36,591 nucleotides of DNA, taken from assembly GCA_019247335.1 (NCBI GenBank), contig JAFAPB010000084.1:1-36591 (forward strand), read 5' to 3'. Below are positions 9,586 to 18,705 of this stretch, piece by piece; position 1 is the stretch's first letter, and every line of letters begins with the position of its first letter. The notes below the pieces were generated by a model. That model searched no databases, had not been told where the DNA came from, and was given only the letters and a program-made list of their open reading frames with translations. The DNA is from Candidatus Kaiserbacteria bacterium (GTDB lineage Bacteria > Patescibacteriota > Minisyncoccia > Phycocordibacterales > UBA2100). The position numbers and the translations under genes were made by a program.

Positions 9586-10398
9586 TTACCGTATTTCGTA
9601 GGTGACTGTCACGTCCGAGACCACTTTGTTCTGTCCGACCGCGATTTCCGGGGCCGGAGCCGGTGCTGCGCCGCTTGCCTGGAGCGAGACATCTGCAGAC
9701 TTCGCGTAATAGATGCGATTATTGCCGCCTTCGTCGAAGCCGACGACGCGTACGATGGAGACGCCCAGCGAGCGAGCGAGCGTGTTCGCCTTGTCTTTTG
9801 CCGCCTGGATCGCCTTATCGCGCGCCTGCGCCTCGATGAGATCCTGATTCGCGACCGTGAAATTGAGACCGGAGACATTGGTCGCACCGCGTGAGCCAAC
9901 GCCCGAAAGAAGGTCGCCCGCTTTTTTGGTGTCGCGTACTTTGACGGTAAGCGTTTCCGAGACGTCGTAGCCGGTAATCGTCTGTTTGCCCGGACAATAC
10001 CCTCCTGCGGGGCAAGTCGTTGCGCTCCATTCGTAGTGCGGATTTACGCTGTAATCGGTGGTCTGGATGTCCTTCTCGTCGATACCCGCCTGTTTGAGGT
10101 AGTCGATAATATCGTTCGCTTTAGTATTGACTTGCGTCTGTGCCGTCGTCACGTCTTTGCCGGTCTGCATGACGCTGAACGAGAACTCGCCGGTATCCGG
10201 CACCGCATAGACGATCCCCTCACCCGAGACGGTGATGGTGTTGGTCGCGGTCACACCCGAGCCGATGTAACGGTAACCCTTGAGCTCGCCGAGTGATGCA
10301 AGCAGGAGAAAAAGCGCGAGCATCGCGAGCGCGGCGCTGCCGAAGGTGCGCGGCCAGTGCGTCGCAGTGATAATGTCACGTACCGATTGTTGTTCCAT
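9586..10398 (-). CDS. SIMPL (DUF541) domain protein, membrane-anchored
   Basis: N-terminal TM then ITVSGEGIVYAVPDTGEFSFSVMQTGKDVTTAQTQVNTKANDIIDYLKQAGIDEKDIQTTDYSVNPHYEW. Confidence 0.85.
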   Translation of the reverse strand: MEQQSVRDIITATHWPRTFGSAALAMLALFLLLASLGELKGYRYIGSGVTATNTITVSGEGIVYAVPDTGEFSFSVMQTGKDVTTAQTQVNTKANDIIDYLKQAGIDEKDIQTTDYSVNPHYEWSATTCPAGGYCPGKQTITGYDVSETLTVKVRDTKKAGDLLSGVGSRGATNVSGLNFTVANQDLIEAQARDKAIQAAKDKANTLARSLGVSIVRVVGFDEGGNNRIYYAKSADVSLQASGAAPAPAPEIAVGQNKVVSDVTVTYEIR

Positions 10399-10417
10399 AT
10401 ATATAAATCGTAGCACG

Positions 10418-10636
10418 CTATTGCGTGAGCGAATTCATATCGAGATTGTCGATGTTGCCGTACTGTGCGACGAACGACGGGATCACGAAGACGAGCCCGA
10501 CCGCCGGCAAGACGATGAGCGCGATCGTGACGACTCCCGTCCAAAAGAGATACTTGCGCACTTTCTCCGCGGCCTTGTATGTCGCATCTACCTTTTGCTC
10601 GAGCGTTTCGAGCCGTCGGCGCAATTCATCATCCAT
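10418..10636 (-). CDS. Small membrane protein (coiled coil plus one TM)
   Basis: MDDELRRRLETLEQKVDATYKAAEKVRKYLFWTGVVTIALIVLPAVGLVFVI. Confidence 0.6.
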   Translation of the reverse strand: MDDELRRRLETLEQKVDATYKAAEKVRKYLFWTGVVTIALIVLPAVGLVFVIPSFVAQYGNIDNLDMNSLTQ

Positions 10637-10648
10637 AGAGAAAGTGTA

Positions 10649-11125
10649 TCAGACTGCACGGCTCCGTATGTGGTGCCGGTACTCGTAGTAGATGAGCCAC
10701 ATAACGACGAGATCGAAGAGTGTGAGCAAAAGGAGCGCGGTCGAATACCGCTCCCAGAGTTTTACGATCTGATAGAGCGCAAAGAGCGCGAAAACAATGA
10801 GCGCCGCGGGATATGCCCAGCGCTTGCCGCGCAGCAGATTCCATACGAGAAACCCTTTCACAATGCCGTGCGAGAAGAGATAGAGGCTTCCATATAGCTG
10901 CACGTGCGGATCGAGATACGGCGCGAACGCATTGATGTGGCGCGCGAAGAAATCATCCGGGTCCTCAATGAGCTCGTTCTGTACCAGCGCGAGAATGAGA
11001 TCACCATGCTGCGCCGTGAAAAAAAGAACTGCGCTTAAGATGATCTCGAGCGCGGCATTCGCGCCCTTGAGGAGGATCGATACGTAGAATGCCTCGTCGA
11101 TTCCGGCTTCCCGCCAGCGCCGCAT
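10649..11125 (-). CDS. DUF2127-like membrane protein
   Basis: FYVSILLKGANAALEIILSAVLFF... LYLFSHGIVKGFLVWNLLRGKRWAYPAALIVFALFALYQ. Confidence 0.65.
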   Translation of the reverse strand: MRRWREAGIDEAFYVSILLKGANAALEIILSAVLFFTAQHGDLILALVQNELIEDPDDFFARHINAFAPYLDPHVQLYGSLYLFSHGIVKGFLVWNLLRGKRWAYPAALIVFALFALYQIVKLWERYSTALLLLTLFDLVVMWLIYYEYRHHIRSRAV

Positions 11126-11126
11126 A

Positions 11127-11777
11127 TCAATCGCACTCCGCCTCGAGGAACAATCGGCGGTGTCGCGCGAAGATCACGCATGCGATTTGGTAGATGCCAT
11201 ACGTGATGAAAAATGCGGAGGCGACGTCGATCGAATAATGGATATGCCCTAAGAGCACAACGGTCGCAAAATAGACGGACGCCGCCAGGAAGAAATAGCG
11301 CAACAGCGGCTTATGCCAGAAACCGAGCGCGCCCAAAAACGGCATGCCGGTGTGCGCCGAGAAGAATTGATCCGCACCGAAAAATGCGCTCGCGATCGTC
11401 TTGCCGAAATCCGTCGGATACTCGATCTCCGGGGGGCCCAGGTGCGTGAGCAGCGTGAAGGCCGAGCGGATGACGATAAAGAGCGCGACCGAGAGGAGCG
11501 CGAACGGAATTCGCTTCGGCCGCGTGAGCACGAGAAAGAGCGAGACGAGGATCACGAAAGCCGTGCCGTAGACGAAAAAGTCGTCGACCTGAAAGATCGG
11601 GACATTGGAAAGGATCGCATCGGTCACAGAATTGCTCGCGCGCTCGGTCGCCTGCCGGATCGCCCAGAAATTAACGACGAGCGATGCCACGAATGCCGCT
11701 ATGGAAATAAGCGTCCAGCCCACGAAATCGAGGTCGGAAAATGCCGCGCGATACCGGGCGATGAGGCGCTTTCCCAT
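11127..11777 (-). CDS. PAP2/sphingomyelin-synthase-like membrane phosphatase family protein
   Basis: Multi-TM; FFSAHTGMPFLGAL ... GHIHYSIDVASAFFITYG; start at MGKRLIARY. Confidence 0.65.
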   Translation of the reverse strand: MGKRLIARYRAAFSDLDFVGWTLISIAAFVASLVVNFWAIRQATERASNSVTDAILSNVPIFQVDDFFVYGTAFVILVSLFLVLTRPKRIPFALLSVALFIVIRSAFTLLTHLGPPEIEYPTDFGKTIASAFFGADQFFSAHTGMPFLGALGFWHKPLLRYFFLAASVYFATVVLLGHIHYSIDVASAFFITYGIYQIACVIFARHRRLFLEAECD

Positions 11778-11799
11778 ATAGGGCGAGTATACTATCTGA

Positions 11800-12399
11800 A
11801 TGGATGCCACGACCATCGTCGGACTTGTCGCGATCCTGCAGCGCTTCAAGTACCCGATCTTGATCCCCCTCGCGGCGATTGAGGGCCCGATCCTTATGAT
11901 GCTCTGCGGCCTCGGCGCACATCTTGGCTACATCAGTTTCTGGCCGGCCTATATCTGCCTCGCGCTCGGCGATCTGGTCGGGGACGCTTTTTGGTACTGG
12001 CTCGGCTACCACTATGGTGAGCGGTTCGTCGGACGTTTCGGCTCCTATTTCTCAATTACGGAGACACATATCGATGCGGTGAAGCGCATCTTCCATCGTT
12101 ATCGCGTCTATATCCTTCTCATTTCGAAAGTGACGGCAGGCTTCGGGCTCGCGCTCGCGACGCTTTTCACCGCCGGGATGACGCGCGTCCCCTTCCCGCT
12201 CTTTATCGCGCTCAATGCGGTCGGCCAGCTCGTTTGGACGGGTATACTGATGGGGATCGGGTTCTTTTTGGGGACGTTCTATACGCAGGCGAATAATATT
12301 TACGGCAAGGTGACGGCCGTCGCCGCCATATTCTTCGTTTTCCTGCTCTTTATCGGATTCAGCAGATATATCCGATCACGTTTCGAACGCACGCTATGA
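11800..12399 (+). CDS. DedA-family membrane protein
   Basis: PLAAIEGPILMMLCGLGAHLGYISFWPAYICLALGDLVGDAFWYWLGYHYGERFVGRFG. Confidence 0.8.
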   Translation: MDATTIVGLVAILQRFKYPILIPLAAIEGPILMMLCGLGAHLGYISFWPAYICLALGDLVGDAFWYWLGYHYGERFVGRFGSYFSITETHIDAVKRIFHRYRVYILLISKVTAGFGLALATLFTAGMTRVPFPLFIALNAVGQLVWTGILMGIGFFLGTFYTQANNIYGKVTAVAAIFFVFLLFIGFSRYIRSRFERTL

Positions 12400-13088
12400 T
12401 ATCCGTCGTCATCCCGACGTTGCAGGAAGAAAACTATATCGAAGACACGGTGCGGCAGTTCACGCGCCTCTCGATCCCGCATGAAGTGATCGTCTCCGAC
12501 GGGGGGTCCGCCGACCGCACCGTCGAGATCGCAAGGGCTGCGGGCGCGCAGATCGTGCTCTCCGCTGAGCGCAAAACTCCCTCGCACCAACGAAACGCCG
12601 GCGCAAAGCAAGCGAAAGGCGAGGTTTTGCTTTTTATCGACTCATCGGTCGTCCTCCCCGATACCGAATCCTTCCTCACCGCAGCGCTGAAGCATTTCGA
12701 AGATCCGGCGGTACTCGGCTATGCGGTTCCGCAGTGGATCGATCCGAAGAAAGCGACTTTTTCGGACCGCGTCGTCTGCACGATCGTCAACTGGACGCTC
12801 GCTCTCTCGAAAGGCGGATCAGGAAAATTCGTCATGGTGCGTCGCTCGGCATTCGAAGCGCTCATGGGTTTCCGCGAGGATCTCGTGACGCGTGAGGACG
12901 GCGATTTTTATATCCGACTCAATAGGATGGGCGAGGTCGTTTTCGACAAGTCACAATTCATCTATTACTCCGGCCGCCGTGAACATGCCTATGGCTGGCC
13001 GAAACTCCTCTCGATCTGGATGATCAATGTGATCTGGGTGACGCTCTTCAATAAAGCACTCACGAAAGAATGGACGCCAGTACGCTGA
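12396..13088 (+). CDS. Glycosyltransferase family 2
   Basis: ISVVIPTLQEENYIEDTVRQF...EVIVSDGGSADRTVEIARAAGAQIV...GEVLLFIDSSVVLP. Confidence 0.85.
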   Translation: MISVVIPTLQEENYIEDTVRQFTRLSIPHEVIVSDGGSADRTVEIARAAGAQIVLSAERKTPSHQRNAGAKQAKGEVLLFIDSSVVLPDTESFLTAALKHFEDPAVLGYAVPQWIDPKKATFSDRVVCTIVNWTLALSKGGSGKFVMVRRSAFEALMGFREDLVTREDGDFYIRLNRMGEVVFDKSQFIYYSGRREHAYGWPKLLSIWMINVIWVTLFNKALTKEWTPVR

Positions 13089-13089
13089 T

Positions 13090-14163
13090 ATGAGCATGGA
13101 GGGCAAAATGGACCGGCGCAACTTTCTTAAAGGTGCGGCGGCTATTGGGGCGGCCGCGCTGCTCCCGGATGTTACAGTGAGCGACATGCAGGAGAAGTTG
13201 GAGGCCGCGCGCGTTCCGACGGCACTCGAAAAACGCTTCGGCTCTCGGATGGAATTCGACGGTAATGCTACCGATATTATTGATATTCAGCCGGAACAAC
13301 CGTCAGATAAGCCTGACATATTAGTCGCCCCGGGTTTCAACGCATCGATACACACAAATGCTCCCGTTCTCGAAATGCTGGCGAAAGACGGACGGCGTGT
13401 CATGTCGCTCAATCACCCGCACGCCGGACGTTCGCTGAGAGAAAGCGCTGATTCTAAAGAAAGTCGCGCCAAATTCCCGCTCACGGAACTTCGAAAGGCA
13501 TCGAACTTGCTGGATTTAATAGATGCAAAGAGTCCGGAGAAACCTGTCGATTGCTTTGCCTTTTCCGAGGGAGCGCTCAATACGATGCTGGCGGCATATC
13601 TCCACCCTGAAAAATTTAACAGCATCATACTTTCCGCTCCCGCGGGACTCATCGGCGATGATTCTCTCATAACACTCGCCGGACTCCAGAACAAGGAATC
13701 CGGCGGTCTCATGCAGCGTTTTTCGGCACAATCAGAGAGCGATAATGCTGCAGCCCGGCTTCCCGCATACTCTTCGGATGAAGCCTTACGGCAGGAAGAG
13801 ATGGAAATGTTCAAGCACATCGCATCGACTTGGGAAGCGGACGAGGAAACGGCTAAAAAGCACTTAGTCGCGACGATTGAAGACCTTTGGGCACTTTCTC
13901 ACATGCGCATTGACGATATGGTGGCATTCGTGCGGGCCGCAGGGGTAAAGGTCGCGGTTATCTCGGGCGTTGAAGACAAAGTATTCCCGACGGAACGTAT
14001 GGCGCGGCGTCTGCCGAAAGATTCGTTGGACGGATTCATGGCGACGCAGGGCGCGCATGGGCCGCACTATTCTGCGCGAGCCATCACCTATATTTTTGGC
14101 CTGCTTGACGCCAAGCGAGAAAAGGAGCGCGAAGAGCGGGCCGCCGCGAAGCAAAATCAATGA
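13090..14163 (+). CDS. Alpha/beta hydrolase with predicted twin-arginine signal
   Basis: MDRRNFLKGAAAIGAAALLP Tat-like signal; VDCFAFSEGALNTML nucleophile-elbow-like; VAVISGVEDKVFPTE; GAHGPHYS His. Confidence 0.7.
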   Translation: MSMEGKMDRRNFLKGAAAIGAAALLPDVTVSDMQEKLEAARVPTALEKRFGSRMEFDGNATDIIDIQPEQPSDKPDILVAPGFNASIHTNAPVLEMLAKDGRRVMSLNHPHAGRSLRESADSKESRAKFPLTELRKASNLLDLIDAKSPEKPVDCFAFSEGALNTMLAAYLHPEKFNSIILSAPAGLIGDDSLITLAGLQNKESGGLMQRFSAQSESDNAAARLPAYSSDEALRQEEMEMFKHIASTWEADEETAKKHLVATIEDLWALSHMRIDDMVAFVRAAGVKVAVISGVEDKVFPTERMARRLPKDSLDGFMATQGAHGPHYSARAITYIFGLLDAKREKEREERAAAKQNQ

Positions 14164-14873
14164 CGCCGGTCGGTATATTCGTGCGTGACGGACCGGCCAA
14201 GAAAGATATGTGAGAGGAAATTGAGCGTGTAGTTGCCGGAGGTACGGACCAGTCCGTCGTGCTGGAAACGCCGCATCGACGTATAGATCACCATATGCAT
14301 ACGCAGATATACGGACCCGACCTTTGAGAGGCGTCGGCCGATGTCCGCATCTTCGCCGTAGAATTTGATCGATTTATCGAACTCCCCCGCCGCCTTGATA
14401 GCACTTTTTTGGGCCACGAAATTTCCGCCGATCAAGAGAAATCCCGTCATCCAATACGTGATCGGCAGCACGATCCATTCCACGAATTCTACGAGAACGC
14501 GCAGGTAGACCGGGCCGTCGAAATACTGGACCGGGCCCGTGAGCGCGACCGTCTCCGGATACGCACGGAAATGTTCCCGCACGACGTACGACCAGCCATC
14601 GGCCATGCGGCAGTCGGCATCGATGTAGGCAATGAGGTCGGTCGATGCGCTCTCATATCCTTTTTGGCGCGCGTGGGTGAGCCCTTTTTCATTTTCGCGC
14701 ACGACCCTCACAGGAAATTTTGCCGCGATGTCTCCCGTGCCGTCGGTTGATGCGTTGTCAACGACAATTATTTCCTTAAAAAATCCCGGTGCGTTTTTCT
14801 GCACGGATTCAATACACGGGCCGATGTGCTCCGCCTCGTTGTACGCCGGGATGATAAGTGTGATCTCAGGCAT
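14157..14873 (-). CDS. Glycosyltransferase family 2
   Basis: MPEITLIIPAYNEAEHIGPCIESVQKN...EIIVVDNASTDGTGDIAAKFP...DLIAYIDADCRM. Confidence 0.88.
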   Translation of the reverse strand: MPEITLIIPAYNEAEHIGPCIESVQKNAPGFFKEIIVVDNASTDGTGDIAAKFPVRVVRENEKGLTHARQKGYESASTDLIAYIDADCRMADGWSYVVREHFRAYPETVALTGPVQYFDGPVYLRVLVEFVEWIVLPITYWMTGFLLIGGNFVAQKSAIKAAGEFDKSIKFYGEDADIGRRLSKVGSVYLRMHMVIYTSMRRFQHDGLVRTSGNYTLNFLSHIFLGRSVTHEYTDRRH

Positions 14874-15636
14874 GAGCGAAGCGCGCGACGACGTCGAGAT
14901 GTTCTTCCGTCATGCCGCCGAGCCGGAAGATCGTGACGGCGCCGACGCCGATTTTTTGCAAGTCTGTAAGATCGTTTTCAAGCTCGGCCGCCGTCAGTAT
15001 CTGCTCGTGTCCGATGTGGCCCTCGGCGGTCGCGCCGAGACCGACCGAGATCGCTTCCCCCGCCTCGTTACGAGCACGAATGCGGTCGCGCATTTTTCGC
15101 AATACGAAATCCTGTAGCGACCCGGTATACGAGCGGATCATACTCGTATAGTACCTAGGTATTCGCGCGTGGGAACCCGCGTAAGCGATCCCAAGGGCGC
15201 GCTTGATCGACTCGGAAAAAACGCCGATCGCCGGATATTCCGCCGTCGCGATCGTGAGACCGCGCGTACCATGGAGCGCGAGGATGCGCGCGGTCAGTTG
15301 CTTGTTCTTATGGAAACGAAAAAGATTACGGAGAAACAGGCGCGGCGTGAGTATCGGAAGCTCGAGATCAATGAGTACCTGCAACGGAGCGCCGGCGTAC
15401 GACTGCAGTTCGATAAGCAACCGCTCAAGCTCGTCGGTAAAGGAGAAGGGCGAGATCCAGTACGATCTCGAAAAGATCGCCCAATACGCGGGAGTCGCAC
15501 CACGGACCGATGCGGAGAGCGCCTGAAATTCATTGAGCGAACGGGACGCGAGATATATCGTCGACGGAAAGCCGAGCGAAGCGGTTTTCGCCAGATTATT
15601 CGGCGTAGGAGTTTCCTCGAAAAAATCGATGCGCAT
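14866..15636 (-). CDS. Conserved hypothetical protein, possible TIM-barrel-like
   Basis: ORF starting MRIDFFEETPTPNNLAKTASLGFPSTIYLASRSLNEFQAL; overlaps GT2 gene by 8 nt. Confidence 0.6.
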   Translation of the reverse strand: MRIDFFEETPTPNNLAKTASLGFPSTIYLASRSLNEFQALSASVRGATPAYWAIFSRSYWISPFSFTDELERLLIELQSYAGAPLQVLIDLELPILTPRLFLRNLFRFHKNKQLTARILALHGTRGLTIATAEYPAIGVFSESIKRALGIAYAGSHARIPRYYTSMIRSYTGSLQDFVLRKMRDRIRARNEAGEAISVGLGATAEGHIGHEQILTAAELENDLTDLQKIGVGAVTIFRLGGMTEEHLDVVARFAHA

Positions 15637-15675
15637 AGCGCTGTGCGTTAGACCAAAGTCTAGCATTGCCGCGGG

Positions 15676-15748
15676 GGCGATCGCCGGGAATCGAACCCGA
15701 ATCGAGGGCTCCACAAACCCTAGTGTTAACCGTTACACCACGATCGCC
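15676..15748 (-). tRNA. tRNA-His (GTG)
   Basis: Complement folds to cloverleaf GCGATCG/CGATCGC with G-1:C73, anticodon loop TTTGTGG, T-loop TTCGATT. Confidence 0.93.
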
Positions 15749-15788
15749 ATCAAACACTAGATTTATAGCACAAAAGCCGTAAACGACA

Positions 15789-15812
15789 GCGCCGCCCCTT
15801 TCGGGGCGGCGC
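15789..15812. terminator. Strong GC-rich stem-loop GCGCCGCCCC-TTTC-GGGGCGGCGC
   Basis: 10-bp perfect stem between tRNA-His and the DUF4383 gene; no adjacent T-run. Confidence 0.5.
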
Positions 15813-15834
15813 GTGAGTTTTCGCTGCTGCGAGA

Positions 15835-16236
15835 TTACATCGCGCCGGCCGGCGAGTTCATCGCCATGCTGCCCGATGACTCCTTCATCCAGAAGCCCGC
15901 CCAGAGCGCGATGACCGCGATCAGGACGTGGAGGACGTTGTCCGCCATGTTGACCCCGATGAGGCCGAGGACCGTTGAGCCCTGTACGAATCCGACGATC
16001 GCGACGAGCGCGTAGACGATACCGAAGATCTTGAAGTAGAGATTCACATACGCACCCGAGCCGAGCGCGACCAGGATCGCGACGATGCCGGTCGCGAGAT
16101 GGATAATGTTGTGAATCGCGTCCACCTGGAAGATACCAAGGAGGAGCCCGTCAGCTGAGGTCACGCCCGGAATGAATCCGAGAATGCCGACGACGGTCAA
16201 GATGATACCGAACGCCCATGCCAATTTCTTAGCCAT
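15835..16236 (-). CDS. DUF4383-like four-TM membrane protein
   Basis: GIILTVVGILGFIPG...GIFQVDAIHNIIHLATGIVAILVALGSG...FKIFGIVYALVAIVGFVQG...NMADNVLHVLIAVIALWAGF. Confidence 0.75.
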   Translation of the reverse strand: MAKKLAWAFGIILTVVGILGFIPGVTSADGLLLGIFQVDAIHNIIHLATGIVAILVALGSGAYVNLYFKIFGIVYALVAIVGFVQGSTVLGLIGVNMADNVLHVLIAVIALWAGFWMKESSGSMAMNSPAGAM

Positions 16237-16346
16237 AATGTTTATTTTTTTAGATGCTACTAATGGTAAAACTTCATGATTTTCGACCCGTATGGCTCTA
16301 TTGTGTACCCGCCGTGCCCGCAGTCAAGCCGCTTTGCGGCGTGTAT

Positions 16347-17447
16347 TTAGCGGGTGAATTCGGTCAATACGGGGGTCGTCGTCGCGTCGCTCACAGTGAA
16401 CGAGACGCGCCCGATGATGTCCCCCGTGCTCGTCAGCACGTTGACCCGCCATTTGCCGGGCTCGACGGTCGTTTTTTGCGAGTAGCCGCGGTAACCTCCC
16501 TCGCGGCCACCAGCGACCGGAAAGCTCACGACGCCCTCGGTGAGCCACGTTTTTGCGCTCTCGTCATAATGCTGCCATTGGTGAATGATCGTCGTCGAAA
16601 GCCCCGTCGGCGCGAAGATCGCCGTGTAAACATACACACTCTCCCCCGGCGCACGGTGGAAGACCCGCGCGTACGTGAGGAGCGATTCCAGCCACGACGT
16701 CGGCTCACCGCTCAAAAGGTAATCCGTCCCCTCGCGCGTCACCGAGTGATAGACGCCCGCGTCTTTGAGCGCGAGGGGAAGCGGCGGTATCGCATGCGTA
16801 AAATAGAGCACGTTGAAAAGCGCGTACACGATCGCAACAGCGCGTGCCGCGCGCATACGCCCCTCCCGTTCCGCTTCGGGTACGACGAGGTGCAGCACAT
16901 ACATAAGGAGCGCGACGAGTACGAGCGCGGTAATCCCGCTCAAAAGGAACATCAGATCGCCGATCCGGTGCATCACAACAGGCAGGAAGAAAATGAGAAA
17001 TGCGAACAGCGTCGTGAAATAGATTCCGATCTGGAACGGGAGGCGTACGTAGAGTCGCGTGAAGCGCTCGTTGCCAATCAAGAGCCCCGCGACCAGCAGT
17101 ACGAAGATCCAACTGCCCGCAAAGCCGACGCTTCGCGAATAGAGCGAAACGAAGCCGCTGAAGAGTCCGCCGAAGGAGAATTGGATGACGACGGGAATGA
17201 GCGGCGCGACAGAGAGGAAGATACGGTGCCGCAGCTTACCCGTCTCGATCATATGAATAAGCACGATGCCGAGCGCGGCGACAAAAAGATAGCTGATGAG
17301 AAGAACGTTGCTGCGCAACGTATCGACGCGGCGCAAAAGAATGAGGTTGTCGGCGATAAAGCCGGCGATGAGCGAGAGCGGCGAGATGTAGCGCTCGTAC
17401 CAATGGACGAGGTCCGCGACACTCTTGGGCAGATACCGACGGATCAT
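16347..17447 (-). CDS. Multi-TM membrane protein with C-terminal DUF2914-like domain
   Basis: Start MIRRYLPKSVADLVHWYERYISPLSLIAGFIADNLILLRR; C-terminal VYVYTAIFAPTGLSTTIIHQWQHYDESAKTW...GGYRGYSQKTTVEPGKWRVNVLTSTGDIIGRVSFTV; 4-nt overlap with upstream gene. Confidence 0.7.
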   Translation of the reverse strand: MIRRYLPKSVADLVHWYERYISPLSLIAGFIADNLILLRRVDTLRSNVLLISYLFVAALGIVLIHMIETGKLRHRIFLSVAPLIPVVIQFSFGGLFSGFVSLYSRSVGFAGSWIFVLLVAGLLIGNERFTRLYVRLPFQIGIYFTTLFAFLIFFLPVVMHRIGDLMFLLSGITALVLVALLMYVLHLVVPEAEREGRMRAARAVAIVYALFNVLYFTHAIPPLPLALKDAGVYHSVTREGTDYLLSGEPTSWLESLLTYARVFHRAPGESVYVYTAIFAPTGLSTTIIHQWQHYDESAKTWLTEGVVSFPVAGGREGGYRGYSQKTTVEPGKWRVNVLTSTGDIIGRVSFTVSDATTTPVLTEFTR

Positions 17448-18001
17448 GCGGAATACTGGGGCGGCTTCTCTTCCACCCCGGCCTCGTGATTGGCGAAGCG
17501 CGTGAGGGCGTACAGGAGCGAGGAGAGGCGGTTGGCATATGCGCGGCTCGACGGGCTCACTTCCCGCTCGCCGCTTTCGTGCAGAGTGACCAGCCGCCGC
17601 TCGGCGCGGCGCGATACCGCGCGCGCGATGTCGAGCCGCGCGGAGAGTTCCGTGCCGCCCGGTACGAGAAATGATTTCACCTCCGGCAAACTCGCCTCGA
17701 CGCGCTTGATGAATTCCCCCATATGCTCGACGGTCGAGAGCGGCACTGATTTCTGCGCGCCGGCGACCTCCGCCTGGATCGTGAACAGATTGTCCTGCAC
17801 GTCGTGCAGGATGCTTTTCATGGTACGCCCGTCGATTACGCTCTCCCCGCTCGCTGCTTTGCACCAACCGACGAGCCCGTTCAATTCATCGAGCTGTCCC
17901 AGGCATTCGAACACGGGCGATGACTTCGACACGCGCTTCCCCGGCTCCGAATCGAATAGTTTCGATGTCCCGCCGTCCCCTTTGCCCGTAAAGAAGGCCA
18001 T
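17444..18001 (-). CDS. ATP:cob(I)alamin adenosyltransferase (PduO/CobO-type)
   Basis: FTGKGDGGTSKLF...VFECLGQLDELNGLVG...VPGGTELSARLDIARAVSRRAERRLVTL. Confidence 0.88.
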   Translation of the reverse strand: MAFFTGKGDGGTSKLFDSEPGKRVSKSSPVFECLGQLDELNGLVGWCKAASGESVIDGRTMKSILHDVQDNLFTIQAEVAGAQKSVPLSTVEHMGEFIKRVEASLPEVKSFLVPGGTELSARLDIARAVSRRAERRLVTLHESGEREVSPSSRAYANRLSSLLYALTRFANHEAGVEEKPPQYSA

Positions 18002-18087
18002 AGTGAAATGATAGCAAAAAGCTGATCCGTACCCTTATACTGTGAAAAGGTGGCGACTATCAATGCCTAGAGAGTGAGGGAACGAAC

Positions 18088-18555
18088 ATGCGTCTCATGC
18101 CCGCTTTGCTACTCGCATGCCTTTTGTGCGGCGATGCCGCTTATGCCGCGCTCGTCGAAGAGCCGCTCAACCCGCTCCTTATGACCCCGAAGCAGCGCTT
18201 CATGGCGGCAGAGAAAGCGGTTTCCGTTGCGACACGGTGTGTGATCGATAAGCTCGCAGCGGATCATCGCTTCGTGGAAGAGCTGCACGCGTCCGGGATC
18301 AAGGCAGAAGAAGTACGGCCGACGCCTCTGTGCATCCCGCAGCGCTCGCGCGCTGGCAATGGAAAGGCGACGCCGCTCTCGAATATGATCATGCACGCGA
18401 TCAATGCATGCGGCGGCGCCATGCGCCGCGTGCGCGAGACCTGCGACGATCTCGCAGGTAACGGAAGCGGCGAAAAATATGTCGACGCGCCGTATCTCGA
18501 CGACCTGCCGACCGTCGTCATTCACGCGATCGAGGAACTCGCCGGCCCCCCTTAG
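18088..18555 (+). CDS. Secreted hypothetical protein with signal peptide
   Basis: MRLMPALLLACLLCGDAAYAALVEE Sec signal; four further Cys in mature part. Confidence 0.5.
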   Translation: MRLMPALLLACLLCGDAAYAALVEEPLNPLLMTPKQRFMAAEKAVSVATRCVIDKLAADHRFVEELHASGIKAEEVRPTPLCIPQRSRAGNGKATPLSNMIMHAINACGGAMRRVRETCDDLAGNGSGEKYVDAPYLDDLPTVVIHAIEELAGPP

Positions 18556-18570
18556 GGCCGGTTTCCTTTT
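18542..18570 (+). terminator. Intrinsic terminator overlapping the stop codon of 18088-18555
   Basis: CCGGCCC-CCCTTA-GGGCCGG followed by TTTCCTTTT. Confidence 0.7.
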
Positions 18571-18705
18571 AGATATTGAGTGCGCGCTCCTGGACGACTT
18601 TAGAACTGTTAACTGGTTAGAGGAATACCCGTTCTCGACCGTCGCCCTCTCCGAAATATTCTCGCTGACACAAGGCTATTGACAGAACAGAAAGTTTGTC
18701 GCCAA

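Noticed and set aside
15169-15651. 160-aa plus-strand ORF
   Set aside because: Antisense to the conserved hypothetical gene 14866-15636.
16254-17489. 411-aa plus-strand ORF
   Set aside because: Arg/Glu/Asp-rich shadow antisense to the DUF2914-like membrane protein and cobalamin adenosyltransferase end; no domain pattern.
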